DNA of 64,000 nucleotides from Thiovibrio frasassiensis (GCF_029607905.1 NZ_JAPHEH010000001.1:1641530-1705529), one strand, 5' to 3'. Shown: positions 7,618 through 17,491, numbered from the stretch's first letter. Numbers and translations are program-made. Notes: generated from the sequence alone by a model not told the origin.

Positions 7618-9369
7618 TCATTGCACGCACTGCGTCTTTGCGCCAAGCACGCGGATGGCTGAGGCGGCATCCATGGCCTGGGACATGATGTCCAGATAGT
7701 CATCCCGGTAGGCGGTTTTTGCGAACGGGGTATCGTGGGTCGTGAAGTCGCAGTCGTGCTTCTGGCAATATTTTCCTTTGCTCGCATAGTTGAGAACAAT
7801 GCGGGGGATGTCGAAATGGTGGATGGTGTTCTGCCGGACAGGGCGGCCATTTTCGATGATAAATATCCGGTTGAGAAAGGTGGCATCCTCGGTGCCGCCG
7901 AGATAGTTAAGATCCTTGTAAGTTTGGCTCCCAGAGAGGCTTGGCAGGTGGTCGCTTACCAGGATGATCAATGAGTGGGGATCTACGGCGATCAACCCTT
8001 TTACATAGGCGGCGATGGCCTCGGTGCGGTAGTAGTATTGGTTGGCGGCCTTTTCCAGCCCCTCGTCGCGAAATTTCCCGCACATCTTGATGACCATTGG
8101 CCTTTTATCCAGGTTGAGATCGTGGGGGCTGTGGCCGTACATGCCGATTACGTAGTTAAAGATGGGGAGCGTGGGATTTGTCTTGATCCGTCTGGTGATG
8201 AATTCGAGGTTTTGGGAGAAAAGCACCCCGTCAAACATATAATCCTCTCCCGTCACGTCCCCGGTGGAGAAATAGGTGTCGTACCCTGCGGCGAATTCTT
8301 GCGGGTAGTATCTTTTTTCAAAGCCAATCCCGGTGTAGGCATTGGTTGAATTAAAAAAATCCGGCTTGTAGGAGTTGGTGGCGTTGGTCTCGTAACCGCC
8401 TTGGGAGAGAATTTGCGGCAGGCACGGGGTTTTGGCTCCGGTGAATACATCGAATTCAATGCCGGAAAACTCCCGCAGGGCCGGGGCCCCACAGAGAATC
8501 TCAAACTCGGCCTGGGCCGTGCCTCCGGCAAATACCGGGGAGATGGAGATGCCCCCTTTTTGGCCGAGCAGTTTTCTGAAGGCGGGATGGGTGGGGTTGC
8601 TCGAAAAATTGGCATCCTTGAGAAGTCCCGGGTCCAGAAAGCTTTCAAGTACGATGAGGTGGATATTGCCTTTTCTTCGCTGGCCTTTGAGCCCGGCAAT
8701 CACCTTGTCGAAATCTTCGAGCGAGGCAGAATTCATCTGATGTCCGGCAATTTTTTCATGAAAACTTTTCCGCTTGGCCTCGTTGTAGAGCATCATGCTC
8801 AGCCGGCCGTTATTGCGGGCACTGGCAGTGTCGGAATAGAGAATTACCTCCTGCTGGGTCGTTTGAAACGCGTTCATGAAGAAATCGGGGGTGATTTCGA
8901 CCATCAGCAGCAATGCCAGGAGCGGCAGAGAGGCCATGATGGTGCGGCGGGGGCGGAATTCAAAGGCGGCCAGAAAAGCCAGGAGCGGGAGGCCGATCAA
9001 CAGTGCGATCAGGGTGAGGGGCAGGGGGGGAAGCACCTGGAACATCTCGGGCAGTTCGGTTATTTCGGTGATGCGGAGCATCCGACCAAACATGATGTGG
9101 TAGGCATCGAAGACCGCGTACATGAGAAGGATCGGTGCGGCAGCTACCAACGGTTGCCAGCGTGATTTGCGGAGAAACTGATTGAGCAGGAAATAGAGAT
9201 AGAGGAGCAAGGGGATTTCGAGGCGCCAGGCTGGCAGCAATGAAGGCAGACCGCCGTACTGTTGGCTCATCTCGGTATAGCCGAGCAGCAGCAGCAGAAA
9301 GGCGGTATAGCGATTTGTCAACACGTTCAGTCGGGAGAAATATGGGGGTAAGGTTGGGGGCATGGTCAT
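7618..9369 (-). CDS. LTA synthase-like membrane sulfatase-superfamily protein
   Basis: Alkaline-phosphatase/sulfatase-superfamily transferase with an N-terminal membrane bundle (hydrophobic segments within about residues 15-180 of the 583-residue form) and an extracytoplasmic catalytic domain. Visible are IHLIVLESFLDPGLL, which carries the first metal-site Glu, and GGTAQAEFEILCGAP, which contains the Thr nucleophile in the LtaS-type context. VSDHLPSL supplies the late Asp-His metal pair. Such proteins transfer phosphoglycerol or phosphoethanolamine to envelope glycans. The start is uncertain: ATG 9369 (MTMPPTLPP) is chosen, but the frame is open to ATG 9477 and neither has a good Shine-Dalgarno. 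Upstream partner of the glycosyltransferase. Confidence 0.82.
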   Translation of the reverse strand: MTMPPTLPPYFSRLNVLTNRYTAFLLLLLGYTEMSQQYGGLPSLLPAWRLEIPLLLYLYFLLNQFLRKSRWQPLVAAAPILLMYAVFDAYHIMFGRMLRITEITELPEMFQVLPPLPLTLIALLIGLPLLAFLAAFEFRPRRTIMASLPLLALLLMVEITPDFFMNAFQTTQQEVILYSDTASARNNGRLSMMLYNEAKRKSFHEKIAGHQMNSASLEDFDKVIAGLKGQRRKGNIHLIVLESFLDPGLLKDANFSSNPTHPAFRKLLGQKGGISISPVFAGGTAQAEFEILCGAPALREFSGIEFDVFTGAKTPCLPQILSQGGYETNATNSYKPDFFNSTNAYTGIGFEKRYYPQEFAAGYDTYFSTGDVTGEDYMFDGVLFSQNLEFITRRIKTNPTLPIFNYVIGMYGHSPHDLNLDKRPMVIKMCGKFRDEGLEKAANQYYYRTEAIAAYVKGLIAVDPHSLIILVSDHLPSLSGSQTYKDLNYLGGTEDATFLNRIFIIENGRPVRQNTIHHFDIPRIVLNYASKGKYCQKHDCDFTTHDTPFAKTAYRDDYLDIMSQAMDAASAIRVLGAKTQCVQ

Positions 9370-9670
9370 TGTGTGGGGAATAAAGATCTCGCCGACGATA
9401 ATCCTGGCATCTTCCGGACAGACGCGTGCTCCCGGAAATAAAAAGAAAATATACCATACTGCCCGGCCTGCCCGCATATATTCTTTTTTAGAGAAGATGC
9501 GGAGCCCCTCTTTTTCTCGGGAAAGTTCTGATTGCCGGTTATTCCTTGGCCTGCTACTGTTATATGAGCTTTTTAGCTGACGCCAAGCTTGGATGGGGGA
9601 TAATGGATAAACCTGCGGTCTTGGTTATTCGATTCTGAGCGTGGCAGGTATTTTTTGGGACATGGTGGGC

Positions 9671-10345
9671 ATGCGTATACTCGTAGTCGAAGATGACCCT
9701 AAAATTGCCTCTTTTATCAGTATGGGGCTCCGACAGGCGGGCTTTTCCGTTGATGTCGCAGACAATGGAGAAGATGGTCTTGTCCGGGCGTTGGATGGCG
9801 CCTATGGCCTTGCCATTCTTGATATCATGCTGCCAAGGCTTGATGGCCTTTCCCTCCTTGATCAGCTCCGCCGCCGACAGGTGAACACCCCGGTGATCAT
9901 TCTCAGCGCCAAACGTTCGGTTGAGGATAGGATCAAGGGTTTGCAGGCCGGCGGAGACGATTATCTCACCAAGCCCTTCTCTTTTTCCGAACTGCTGGCC
10001 AGGGTACAGGCCCTGATCCGTCGGGCAGGCGCCGCACCCGAAGCAACGATCCTACAGGTGGAGGATCTCTCTCTTGATAAGCTGACCCGGGAGGTTTATC
10101 GGGCAGAGCGCAAGATTGAGCTCCAACCCAGAGAGTTTTCCCTTCTTGAATACCTCATGAGTAATCCGGGGCGGGTCATTTCCAAGGCCATGATTTTGGA
10201 GCATGTCTGGGATTATAATTTTGACCCCCAAACCAATGTGGTGGATGTGCTTATCTGTAGGTTGCGCAATAAAATCGACCGTGATTTCGAACGCAAGCTG
10301 ATTCAAACGATTCGCGGGGTAGGCTATGCCCTTGGCAAGGATTAA
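9671..10345 (+). CDS. OmpR-family response regulator
   Basis: 224-residue two-component regulator. The receiver domain begins MRILVVEDDPKIASFI. The phospho-acceptor Asp lies in LAILDIMLPRLDG, and the conserved Thr/Ser and Lys are in VIILSAKR and DYLTKPF. The C-terminal OmpR/PhoB winged helix ends with ICRLRNKIDRDFERKLIQTI and RGVGYAL. Possible starts are GTG 9641, ATG 9662 and ATG 9671; the last places the receiver fold at the N-terminus. The stop overlaps the start of the cognate kinase by 20 bases. The pair sits between two LTA-synthase-like genes, so envelope stress is a plausible input (inference). Confidence 0.93.
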   Translation: MRILVVEDDPKIASFISMGLRQAGFSVDVADNGEDGLVRALDGAYGLAILDIMLPRLDGLSLLDQLRRRQVNTPVIILSAKRSVEDRIKGLQAGGDDYLTKPFSFSELLARVQALIRRAGAAPEATILQVEDLSLDKLTREVYRAERKIELQPREFSLLEYLMSNPGRVISKAMILEHVWDYNFDPQTNVVDVLICRLRNKIDRDFERKLIQTIRGVGYALGKD

Positions 10346-11741
10346 ACAGCTGGCAAGAACCACGGGCTTTCGCCTGGCCCTGTGGTATTCCCTTATTTTC
10401 ATCTCAAGTGCGCTCTTGCTTTTTTCCCTGCTCTATTTCCCCATGCGCGCCGCGATCATGGAAAAGGATCGCAACATCATCCTGGCCAAGCTCAACGAAT
10501 ATGTCCTGCAGGAGGAGCAGAGCGGTCTGCAGTCCATGCTTGCCGAGATCCGTTTGGAGGACGGGCAGAACAGCCAGGCAGGTTTTTTTGTCCGGGTTGC
10601 CGACCCCACCAATCAGTCACTCATTGTTACCCTGCCGCCGGAATGGCACCAGTTGGACAGTGAAGCGTTTCCCCTGTTCCCCAGCGGAGTTGGCGCCGAT
10701 GGTTGGATCTTGCTGCCGGCAAAAGGGAGAGAAGATGCCCTTGAGATCATCAGCCGACGGTTGCAGAGCGGCTATCTGCTCCAGATCGGGCGGGGGTCTC
10801 GGGAGCGGCAAAAAATTCTCGAGTATTTCGGCCGAGTCTTCGCCGGGACCATGGTTCCGTTAATAATTTTTGCTTTTGGCGGCGGGGTTTTTCTTGCTTT
10901 CCGCTCTCTTCGGCCGGTGCGCGACCTTATTCAGGTGGTGCGCAGCATCGATATCGGCAAGATGGACGCCAGGGTGCCATCGCGGCAGACCGGCGATGAG
11001 CTGGACGAGCTGGTTCGCCTCTTCAATATCATGCTGGCAAGGATTGAACAGCTGCTTGCCGGCATGCGCGCCGCGCTGGATAACGTGGCCCATGATCTGC
11101 GCACTCCGGTGACCCGTCTGCGGGCCGGGATCGAAACCGCCCTACAGTCCGACAACACGGCAGAGGTGTTGCGCGAAGCCCTGTTGGATTGTGCCGAAGA
11201 GTCGGAGCGGATCATGACCATGCTCAATACCCTGATGGACATCTCCGAGGCGGAGACCGGGGCGATGAAGCTGCACCGCCAATCCATCGATATCGTTTCG
11301 CTTCTTGGAGAGGTGGTCGATCTGTACCAGTATGTGGCAGAGGAAAACGGGGTGGAGGTTTCTGTGGTCGGTCCGGCTGATCTTACGGTGTCGGCGGATA
11401 GAGACCGGATGCGGCAGGTTGTCGCCAACCTATTGGATAACAGCCTGAAACATACGCCGCGCGGTGGCCGCATTGAACTCAGTTGTGATCGTCAGGGTGA
11501 AGAGGTGGTAATCCAGGTGCGGGATTCCGGCACAGGTATTCCGCCGCATGATCTCCCCCTGATTTTTGATCGGCTGTATCGGGGAGATCACAGCCGCAGC
11601 CAGCGCGGTCTTGGCCTCGGTCTGAGCCTTGTCAAGGCAGTCATCCAGGCCCATGCGGGCAGGATCAAGGTGGAAAGTGCGCCAGGTCAGGGTACGACCT
11701 TCATCCTGCAGTTGCCAGGGGAGTCCCCACCGCAATCTTGA
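10326..11741 (+). CDS. Membrane sensor histidine kinase (HAMP-HisKA-HATPase)
   Basis: 471 residues. TM1 (about 15-38, FRLALWYSLIFISSALLLFS) and TM2 (about 178-198) enclose a periplasmic sensor domain of about 135 residues. A HAMP linker (RSLRPVRDLIQVVRSIDIG) follows. The phosphorylated His is in NVAHDLRTPVTRL. The ATPase domain has the N box QVVANLLDNSLKHTPRGG, the G1 box DSGTGIPP and the G2 region GLGLGLSLV. Translationally coupled to the response regulator just upstream. The periplasmic domain has no recognisable ligand signature. Confidence 0.93.
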   Translation: MPLARIKQLARTTGFRLALWYSLIFISSALLLFSLLYFPMRAAIMEKDRNIILAKLNEYVLQEEQSGLQSMLAEIRLEDGQNSQAGFFVRVADPTNQSLIVTLPPEWHQLDSEAFPLFPSGVGADGWILLPAKGREDALEIISRRLQSGYLLQIGRGSRERQKILEYFGRVFAGTMVPLIIFAFGGGVFLAFRSLRPVRDLIQVVRSIDIGKMDARVPSRQTGDELDELVRLFNIMLARIEQLLAGMRAALDNVAHDLRTPVTRLRAGIETALQSDNTAEVLREALLDCAEESERIMTMLNTLMDISEAETGAMKLHRQSIDIVSLLGEVVDLYQYVAEENGVEVSVVGPADLTVSADRDRMRQVVANLLDNSLKHTPRGGRIELSCDRQGEEVVIQVRDSGTGIPPHDLPLIFDRLYRGDHSRSQRGLGLGLSLVKAVIQAHAGRIKVESAPGQGTTFILQLPGESPPQS

Positions 11742-11827
11742 GCGTCTTCTTCTTGATGCGCCATCGTTCTCCAGGCGCCAACCTTTCACGTTTGTAATGT
11801 TCCGGAAATCTTCTGGTAATTATTGCA

Positions 11828-11836
11828 TGCTATAAT
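11828..11836 (+). promoter_or_regulatory. Candidate extended -10 promoter
   Basis: TGCTATAAT: a perfect TATAAT with the extended TG one base upstream, 90 bases before the proposed ATG of the following LTA-synthase-like gene. No good -35 is visible, which is acceptable for an extended -10. No terminator is seen between it and the kinase gene. Confidence 0.45.
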
Positions 11837-11926
11837 CCGCCAACTCACTGCTCTTCCTTGGAAAATCCGCGCCCATTTCGAGCGCCAACAAGGGACAGCG
11901 TTTCAACGGAGCAGCGTATTCCTCTC

Positions 11927-14005
11927 ATGGTAAAGATCATACAACCCCTGTTGTCAGGATTTTCCCGCCTGCCCTCTCTTGGCCGTTTTCAGCTTCTCCG
12001 TCTTTTTTTTCTCAGCTACACCCTGTATGCCTTTGGCATACGCCTGGTGTTGCTGATCCGCAGCTGGCCGGAGATAGGACATTCTCCCCTGACCGTGGGC
12101 ACCATCTTTTTGGTCGGGCTGTTCTATGATCTGGCCAATGCGGCCTATTTCGCCATTCCCCTAGTCCTCTATCTGCTGCTCATACCCCAGCGGTTCTTTG
12201 TCAGCCGGTGGCACCGGCTGATCCTCTATCCCCTGGTTTTTGCCATCTGCTATGGCCTGCTTTTTTCCGCTCTGGCGGAATGGCTGTTCTGGGATGAGTT
12301 CGGGGTGCGTTTCAACTTTATCGCCGTGGACTATCTGATCTATACCAATGAGGTCATCGGCAATATTCGCGAATCCTATCCGGTTCCGTTGCTGATGAGT
12401 ATTGTTGGCATTGGAGCCGCCCTGATTTTTCTTGTCCTTCGGCCCCGGCTTGAGGTCGTGATGGCCTCGGTACGACAACAGGACCGCTCCGCTGCCAAAC
12501 TTTCCGTCCGGCTCGGGACCGGCGCAACCTTTTTGTTGTTGCCGGTCCTGGTGTTTTTGGCCGTGGATGGCTCTTTTGCCAGCAAAACCTTTCAGAACCG
12601 CTATGAAACGGAACTGGCGGAAAATGGGATATACCAGCTCTTTTCCGCCTTTCGCAATAACAGCCTCGATTATGCGACGTTTTATAAAAACATGGAGGAG
12701 AAGGAGGCCCTCGGTGAGCTGCGGACCCTGCTGAAGACCAAAAATAGTCGTTATGTCGATGACAACCCGACAGATATAGAGCGGGTAATTGGTTCAGCAT
12801 CCCCGGAAAAACGGCATAACGTCGTCTTAATCATGGTGGAAAGTCTGAGCGCGGAGTATCTCGGTGCTTTTGGCAACACCGCAGGTCTTACCCCCAATCT
12901 TGACGCCTTGGCCAAGGACGGACTGCTTTTCAATCGGCTGTATGCCACCGGCACCCGGACCGTTCGGGGGATGGAGGCAGTCACCCTTTCGGTGCCGCCG
13001 ACCCCGGGGCGCTCCATTGTGAAGCGGACCAATAACGATAACCTCTTTTCCCTGGGCTTTGTTTTTCGCGAGAAAGGATACGACACCAGGTTCTTTTATG
13101 GAGGCTTCGGCTATTTTGACAACATGAACGCCTTTTTCGGCGGCAACGGGTTTGATATTACCGATCGGAGTGATCTCAGTGCGGAAGAGATCTCCTTTGC
13201 CAATATCTGGGGCGTATGCGATGAGGATATCCTGGGCCGGGCTCTGCGTGAATTTGATCAGTCCGCAAGCCGGAAAAAGCCATTTTTCGGGTATGTCATG
13301 ACCACCTCAAACCACCGGCCTTTTACCTATCCCGAGGGGAAAATCGACATCCCCGTGAAAACCGGGCGAGCGGGGGGGGTCAAGTATACCGATTACGCCA
13401 TTGGCAAATTCATCGAAGAGGCACGACGCCATTCCTGGTTTGACAACACCATCTTCATTGTTGTCGCGGATCATTGTGCCGGCAGTGCCGGTCGACAGGA
13501 ATTGCCAGTGCATAGCTACCATATCCCTATGATTTTTTATGGGCCGGGGATCGTTCCCCGGGGGGTGAACACCACCCTGGCCAGCCAGATCGATCTGGGA
13601 CCCACCCTGTTTGGCCTTTTGAAATGGCAATACCACAGCAAGTTTTTTGGCAAGGATATCCTGGCGTCAGATTTTACCCCCCGCGCCTTTATCGGCAACT
13701 ACCAGCGCCTCGGCTATCTGGAGGATGGATATCTGGCTATCCTCAATGAACGAAAGGGGCTTGCCCAGTATCAGGTGGTCCGTGAAACAATGCATGATGC
13801 GGTCCTGGTGCCGGTTGCCGAGAATGCGGAACTGAGCCGTAAGGCCATCTGCTCGTATCAGGGGGCCAGCCTCCTGTACCAGAGAGGTTTGGGCCGGTGG
13901 TCGGGTGGCGAGAAGCTTCCCGTAATGAGCCAGGCTGCGGGCAAGCCCACCCGCTCCGGAATTGGGAAAAATGCGATAACCGTGGACTCCCGCTCTTCAT
14001 TGTGA
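11927..14005 (+). CDS. LTA synthase family protein (membrane sulfatase-superfamily transferase)
   Basis: 692 residues from ATG 11927; an in-frame TTG at 11858 is possible but less likely. Five predicted TM segments lie in about the first 220 residues, followed by a large extracytoplasmic catalytic domain. NVVLIMVESLSAEYLGAFGN gives the metal-binding Glu. GTRTVRGMEAVTLSVPPTPG contains the probable Thr nucleophile. VVADHCAGSAG supplies the late Asp-His. Lipoteichoic acid itself is not expected in a Gram-negative, so phosphoglycerol or phosphoethanolamine transfer to envelope glycans or lipid A is a better guess. It lies 185 bases behind the two-component pair. It shares domain architecture with the 7618-9369 gene but little sequence. 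Confidence 0.85.
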   Translation: MVKIIQPLLSGFSRLPSLGRFQLLRLFFLSYTLYAFGIRLVLLIRSWPEIGHSPLTVGTIFLVGLFYDLANAAYFAIPLVLYLLLIPQRFFVSRWHRLILYPLVFAICYGLLFSALAEWLFWDEFGVRFNFIAVDYLIYTNEVIGNIRESYPVPLLMSIVGIGAALIFLVLRPRLEVVMASVRQQDRSAAKLSVRLGTGATFLLLPVLVFLAVDGSFASKTFQNRYETELAENGIYQLFSAFRNNSLDYATFYKNMEEKEALGELRTLLKTKNSRYVDDNPTDIERVIGSASPEKRHNVVLIMVESLSAEYLGAFGNTAGLTPNLDALAKDGLLFNRLYATGTRTVRGMEAVTLSVPPTPGRSIVKRTNNDNLFSLGFVFREKGYDTRFFYGGFGYFDNMNAFFGGNGFDITDRSDLSAEEISFANIWGVCDEDILGRALREFDQSASRKKPFFGYVMTTSNHRPFTYPEGKIDIPVKTGRAGGVKYTDYAIGKFIEEARRHSWFDNTIFIVVADHCAGSAGRQELPVHSYHIPMIFYGPGIVPRGVNTTLASQIDLGPTLFGLLKWQYHSKFFGKDILASDFTPRAFIGNYQRLGYLEDGYLAILNERKGLAQYQVVRETMHDAVLVPVAENAELSRKAICSYQGASLLYQRGLGRWSGGEKLPVMSQAAGKPTRSGIGKNAITVDSRSSL

Positions 14006-14108
14006 TAATCGGAAACAGTTGGGCAAGAAGTACATGCCGCATCCGGATTTGAGCGGACGTTTATAGTCGGATCAAGAATAGTGTCGGGGGGAAGGGAAAA
14101 GAACTCGC

Positions 14109-14843
14109 ATGGCTAAGGATAAAATTTTTGCCACACCACAGGGCACGGTGGCCGATTTCAGTTTTGACGCCAAAACCGCGTCCGTCTTTGACGACATGCT
14201 GGTCCGCTCGGTTCCTTTTTATCTTGAAGTGCAACGGATGGTGTCGGAGTTGGCCCGGGATTTCGCGGTGCCTGGCACCAATGTCTATGACCTGGGCTGC
14301 TCCACCGGAACGACCCTGATCCAACTTGATCCGTTATTGCCCCGCGGGGTGCATCTGGTGGGCTGCGATTATTCCGAGGAAATGCTGAAAAAAGCCGGAG
14401 AAAAGCTGCAGGCATACGGCATGCAGCATGATTACAGCTTGGAGTGCATGGATCTCAACAAAGAGGTTCATGTTGAAAACGCCTCAGTTGTGATCATGAA
14501 CCTCTCCCTGCAGTTTGTCCGGCCTCTGAACCGGGATCGTTTGATTCAGAGTATAGCCAAGGGAGTCAACGAGAATGGCTGCTTGATCCTCATTGAAAAG
14601 GTATTGAGCCGGGATTCGCTGCTGAACCGGTTTTTTATCAAGTATTACTATGATTTCAAGGAGGCAAACGGCTACAGCAAGCTTGAGATCAGTCAGAAGC
14701 GCGAGGCTCTGGAGAATGTCCTCATCCCCTACCGGGTGCAGGAAAACGAGGATCTCGTCTTGCAGAACGGCTTCAGCGACTGTGAGATCTTTTTCAAGTG
14801 GTACAACTTTTGTGGCTACATCATCCGTAAAGGGATGATGTAG
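14109..14843 (+). CDS. cmoA: Carboxy-S-adenosyl-L-methionine synthase
   Basis: 244 residues with the CmoA pattern. ADFSFDAKTASVFDDML and RSVPFYLEV are followed by the SAM-binding motif I, VYDLGCSTGTT. NLSLQFVRPLNR comes next, and the highly conserved YYYDFKEANGYSKLEISQKR segment carries prephenate-contacting residues in characterised CmoA. The enzyme converts SAM and prephenate to carboxy-SAM, which CmoB uses to make cmo5U34 in tRNA. cmoB is not in the window. ATG is preceded by GGGGGGAAGGGAAAAGAACTCGC, giving a purine-rich ribosome binding site. Stands alone, convergent with phoU. Confidence 0.93.
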   Translation: MAKDKIFATPQGTVADFSFDAKTASVFDDMLVRSVPFYLEVQRMVSELARDFAVPGTNVYDLGCSTGTTLIQLDPLLPRGVHLVGCDYSEEMLKKAGEKLQAYGMQHDYSLECMDLNKEVHVENASVVIMNLSLQFVRPLNRDRLIQSIAKGVNENGCLILIEKVLSRDSLLNRFFIKYYYDFKEANGYSKLEISQKREALENVLIPYRVQENEDLVLQNGFSDCEIFFKWYNFCGYIIRKGMM

Positions 14844-14992
14844 GCGGAACAAAGGATTCAGCTTCTGTCTCAAGAGATTGTCCCCCCCTGTGCTGTGCCA
14901 AGGCGTTACCTTTCCTGGTCTTTTGTTCCAATCGATATCAATTGCAATCAACCTAAGGCGGGCAAGGCTCGCTCTGTCAGAGGCTTTCAGGT

Positions 14993-15661
14993 CTACTCGT
15001 CGTAAAGCTCGGGGGTGTGCCGGATGATCTGGGCATCGACCAGGTAGATGACATCCTCGGCGATGTTGGTCGCATGGTCGGCAATTCGTTCCAGATGGCG
15101 GCCCACCGAGAGAACATGCAGCAGGTTGTTCACATGTTCGGTATCGGTGGTGAGCATCCCCTTGAGCTGGGTGTACATCTCCCGGTTCATGGCGTCCATG
15201 GTGTCGTCCGCTGCCCGGATATGGTGGGCCAAGCGCACATCATGGTTGATCAGCGCATCAATGCTTTCCGTGACCATTTTTTCGGCCAGATTGACCATGG
15301 CTGTCAGGTCAAAGGGGATTGCAAATTGCTCCTGTCCGGCGAGGAATAATCCCCGTTCGGCGATATTCACCGCCAGATCCCCGATCCGCTCCAGATCGCT
15401 GTTGATTTTCAGGACCGCCACGATGAAGCGCAGGTCGATGGCCACCGGTTGATACAGGGCGAGAATCTTCAGGCAATCCTCCTCGACCTCCACCTCCATG
15501 TCGTCAATCTCCCGGTCTCCCTTGATCACCGCGTTGGCCTTGGAGGGATCACGGTTGATCACGGAAAGCGTGGCTTGATAGACGCGATCTTCCACGGCCT
15601 CTCCCATGGCGATGATCTTTGCCTTCAGTTTGTCGATGTCGTGCTGCATGTGTTTTGGCAT
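14993..15661 (-). CDS. phoU: Phosphate signalling protein PhoU
   Basis: 222 residues, all-helical, with two tandem PhoU repeats. Family metal-binding motifs are visible, such as DREIDDMEVEVEEDCLKIL in the first repeat and a matching region near RAADDTMDAMNREMY in the second. PhoU links the Pst transporter to PhoR kinase and limits phosphate uptake. ATG 15661 is chosen because AAGGGAG lies 6-7 bases upstream on the minus strand; the frame continues 12 codons further. Last gene of pstS-pstC-pstA-pstB-phoU. The gap to pstB holds a 17-bp inverted repeat. No phoB/phoR pair is adjacent. Confidence 0.95.
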   Translation of the reverse strand: MPKHMQHDIDKLKAKIIAMGEAVEDRVYQATLSVINRDPSKANAVIKGDREIDDMEVEVEEDCLKILALYQPVAIDLRFIVAVLKINSDLERIGDLAVNIAERGLFLAGQEQFAIPFDLTAMVNLAEKMVTESIDALINHDVRLAHHIRAADDTMDAMNREMYTQLKGMLTTDTEHVNNLLHVLSVGRHLERIADHATNIAEDVIYLVDAQIIRHTPELYDE

Positions 15662-15675
15662 GATGTTTACTCCCT

Positions 15676-15807
15676 TGTAACTGTTAAGCAGTACCACATC
15701 TGCTTCGTAGTCTCACTTGTCCGCTTAACTGTCATCGGCCTGCTTATGTGCAATAGCACACGCCGCAGGCCTCTTTCGCGCATCTGCGGCACTGCTTAAC
15801 AGTTACA
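15676..15807. repeat. 132-bp element bounded by a perfect 17-bp inverted repeat
   Basis: TGTAACTGTTAAGCAGT at 15676-15692 is the exact reverse complement of ACTGCTTAACAGTTACA at 15791-15807. The 98 bases between also contain GGCCTGC/GCAGGCC arms. The element has no coding frame. It lies within the pst operon between pstB and phoU, and its left end abuts the phoU Shine-Dalgarno. Candidates are a MITE/REP-type insertion or a large RNA stem that uncouples phoU expression. A clean target duplication is not evident: flanks are ...CTCCCT and TTCCCT.., offset by two bases. Confidence 0.8.
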
Positions 15808-15860
15808 TTCCCTGTTTTGCATATAGTCCTGGCATCAAGCGGGATAGTTGCACTCCATTT

Positions 15861-16646
15861 TCATCCGAAGCGGCCGGTTATGTAATCTTCTGTCTGTTTC
15901 TGCCGAGGGTTGGTAAATATTTTCGGGGTTGCATCACATTCAATCAGGCGCCCTTCATAGAAAAAAGCGGTGTAATCGGAAACCCGGGCGGCCTGTTGCA
16001 TATTGTGGGTGACGATGACGATGGTGTAGTTGGTGCGCAACTCGCCGATGAGATCCTCGATCCGGGTGGTTGATTTGGGGTCAAGGGCCGAGGCGGGCTC
16101 GTCCATGAGTAGAATCTTCGGTCCTACGGCCAGGGCACGGGCGATGCAGAGCCGCTGCTGTTGGCCGCCGGAGAGGCCCATGGCATTGGCGTGCAACCGA
16201 TCCTTGACCTCGTCCCAGATGGCAGCCTGCTGCAGGCTTTGTTCCACGATCTCGGTAAGACGTTTGTGGTCTTTTTCGCCGTGAATCCTGGGGCCGTAGG
16301 CAACGTTGTCGAAGATGGATTTTGGGAAGGGGTTGGATTTCTGGAAAACCATCCCCACCTCCTTGCGCAGTTCCACGACATCGGTTCCCGGCGCGTAGAT
16401 ATTTTTTTGGTTGATGGAGATATTCCCTTCCACCCGGCTGTGGGGGATGGTGTCGTTCATCCGATTCAGGCACCTGAGAAAGGTGGACTTGCCGCAACCG
16501 GAGGGCCCGATCAGGGCAGTGACATGTTTGGCCGGCATCAACAGGGAGATGTCAAAAAGCGCCTGGGTGACCCCGTAGAAAAAGTTGACCTGGCTGGTGG
16601 TGATGACCATCTCCAGATCTTTTGGGTAAATCGACTGTTCTACCAT
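15861..16646 (-). CDS. pstB: Phosphate ABC transporter ATP-binding protein PstB
   Basis: 261-residue ABC ATPase that powers high-affinity phosphate uptake. It has Walker [10 protein letters not shown], a Q-loop in [20 protein letters not shown], signature LSGGQQQRL, and Walker [14 protein letters not shown] with the H-loop [20 protein letters not shown]. Phosphate specificity follows from these typical PstB segments and the operon. The proposed start overlaps the end of pstA by 7 bases. Confidence 0.97.
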   Translation of the reverse strand: MVEQSIYPKDLEMVITTSQVNFFYGVTQALFDISLLMPAKHVTALIGPSGCGKSTFLRCLNRMNDTIPHSRVEGNISINQKNIYAPGTDVVELRKEVGMVFQKSNPFPKSIFDNVAYGPRIHGEKDHKRLTEIVEQSLQQAAIWDEVKDRLHANAMGLSGGQQQRLCIARALAVGPKILLMDEPASALDPKSTTRIEDLIGELRTNYTIVIVTHNMQQAARVSDYTAFFYEGRLIECDATPKIFTNPRQKQTEDYITGRFG

Positions 16647-17491
16647 CGGTATTTTTTCCTGAAATGTGTTCGGATGAGTATCGCGCCAAGGCTTAAGCCC
16701 AAGACCAGTAAGAGGAGAATCAGGGCGGTGCCGTATTGCATATGTCTGATCCGGTCCGCTTCTGGATGCTGGGTCGCGAGGATGTACAGATGGTAGGGCA
16801 GGGCCATGACCTGATCAAATACAGACTTGGGCAGCCTGGGGAGATAAAAGGCGGCCACCGTCAGGAGGATGGGGGCGGTTTCTCCCGCCGCCCGGCCAAT
16901 ACCCAGGATCGAGCCGGTTATCATGCCGGAAAGGGAATAGGGCAGGATGTTCGTGCGGATCATCTCCCACTTGGTGGCCCCCAAGGCGAGGCTCGCATCC
17001 CGGAACCCCTTGGGCACGGCGCGCAGCGATTCTTCGCTGGCCACGATAATAGTGGGCAGGACCATGCAGGCCAAGGTCAGACTGCCTGCCAGGATTGAGG
17101 GGCCGAAGCCGCAGAAGAGGACAAAGATGCCGAGGCCGAAGAGACCGAAAACGATGGAAGGCACGCCCGCCAAGGTGACAATGGCCAAGCGGATCAGGCT
17201 GTTGAATCTCCCTTGATCCGCATATTCGGCAAGATAGATGGCGCCGCCGATTCCCAGCGGCAACGAAACGGCGATGGTGCCCACCACCAGATAGAGGGTG
17301 CCGACAATGGCGGGATAGATGCCGCCTTCTGCCCCGCTGCGTCGGGGAAAGCTGCTGACGAACTGCCAGTTGAGGGCCGAGGCGCCGTTTTTGATGATGT
17401 CGAAGAGGATATAGCCGATCACCAGGACAATGGCGTAGGTGATGAGCCGCAGGGAGAGAAGAATAAATTTGTCCGCAGTGTTGTTCATCAT
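16640..17491 (-). CDS. pstA: Phosphate ABC transporter permease PstA
   Basis: 283-residue inner-membrane permease with about six TM segments. The EAA-like coupling loop is [20 protein letters not shown], which docks with PstB. IPLG-type family features appear in [19 protein letters not shown] and [16 protein letters not shown]; the conserved Arg/Glu there match residues needed for Pi transport in E. coli PstA and PstC. Stop and start codons of pstC, pstA and pstB overlap, showing tight translational coupling. Confidence 0.96.
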   Translation of the reverse strand: MMNNTADKFILLSLRLITYAIVLVIGYILFDIIKNGASALNWQFVSSFPRRSGAEGGIYPAIVGTLYLVVGTIAVSLPLGIGGAIYLAEYADQGRFNSLIRLAIVTLAGVPSIVFGLFGLGIFVLFCGFGPSILAGSLTLACMVLPTIIVASEESLRAVPKGFRDASLALGATKWEMIRTNILPYSLSGMITGSILGIGRAAGETAPILLTVAAFYLPRLPKSVFDQVMALPYHLYILATQHPEADRIRHMQYGTALILLLLVLGLSLGAILIRTHFRKKYRW

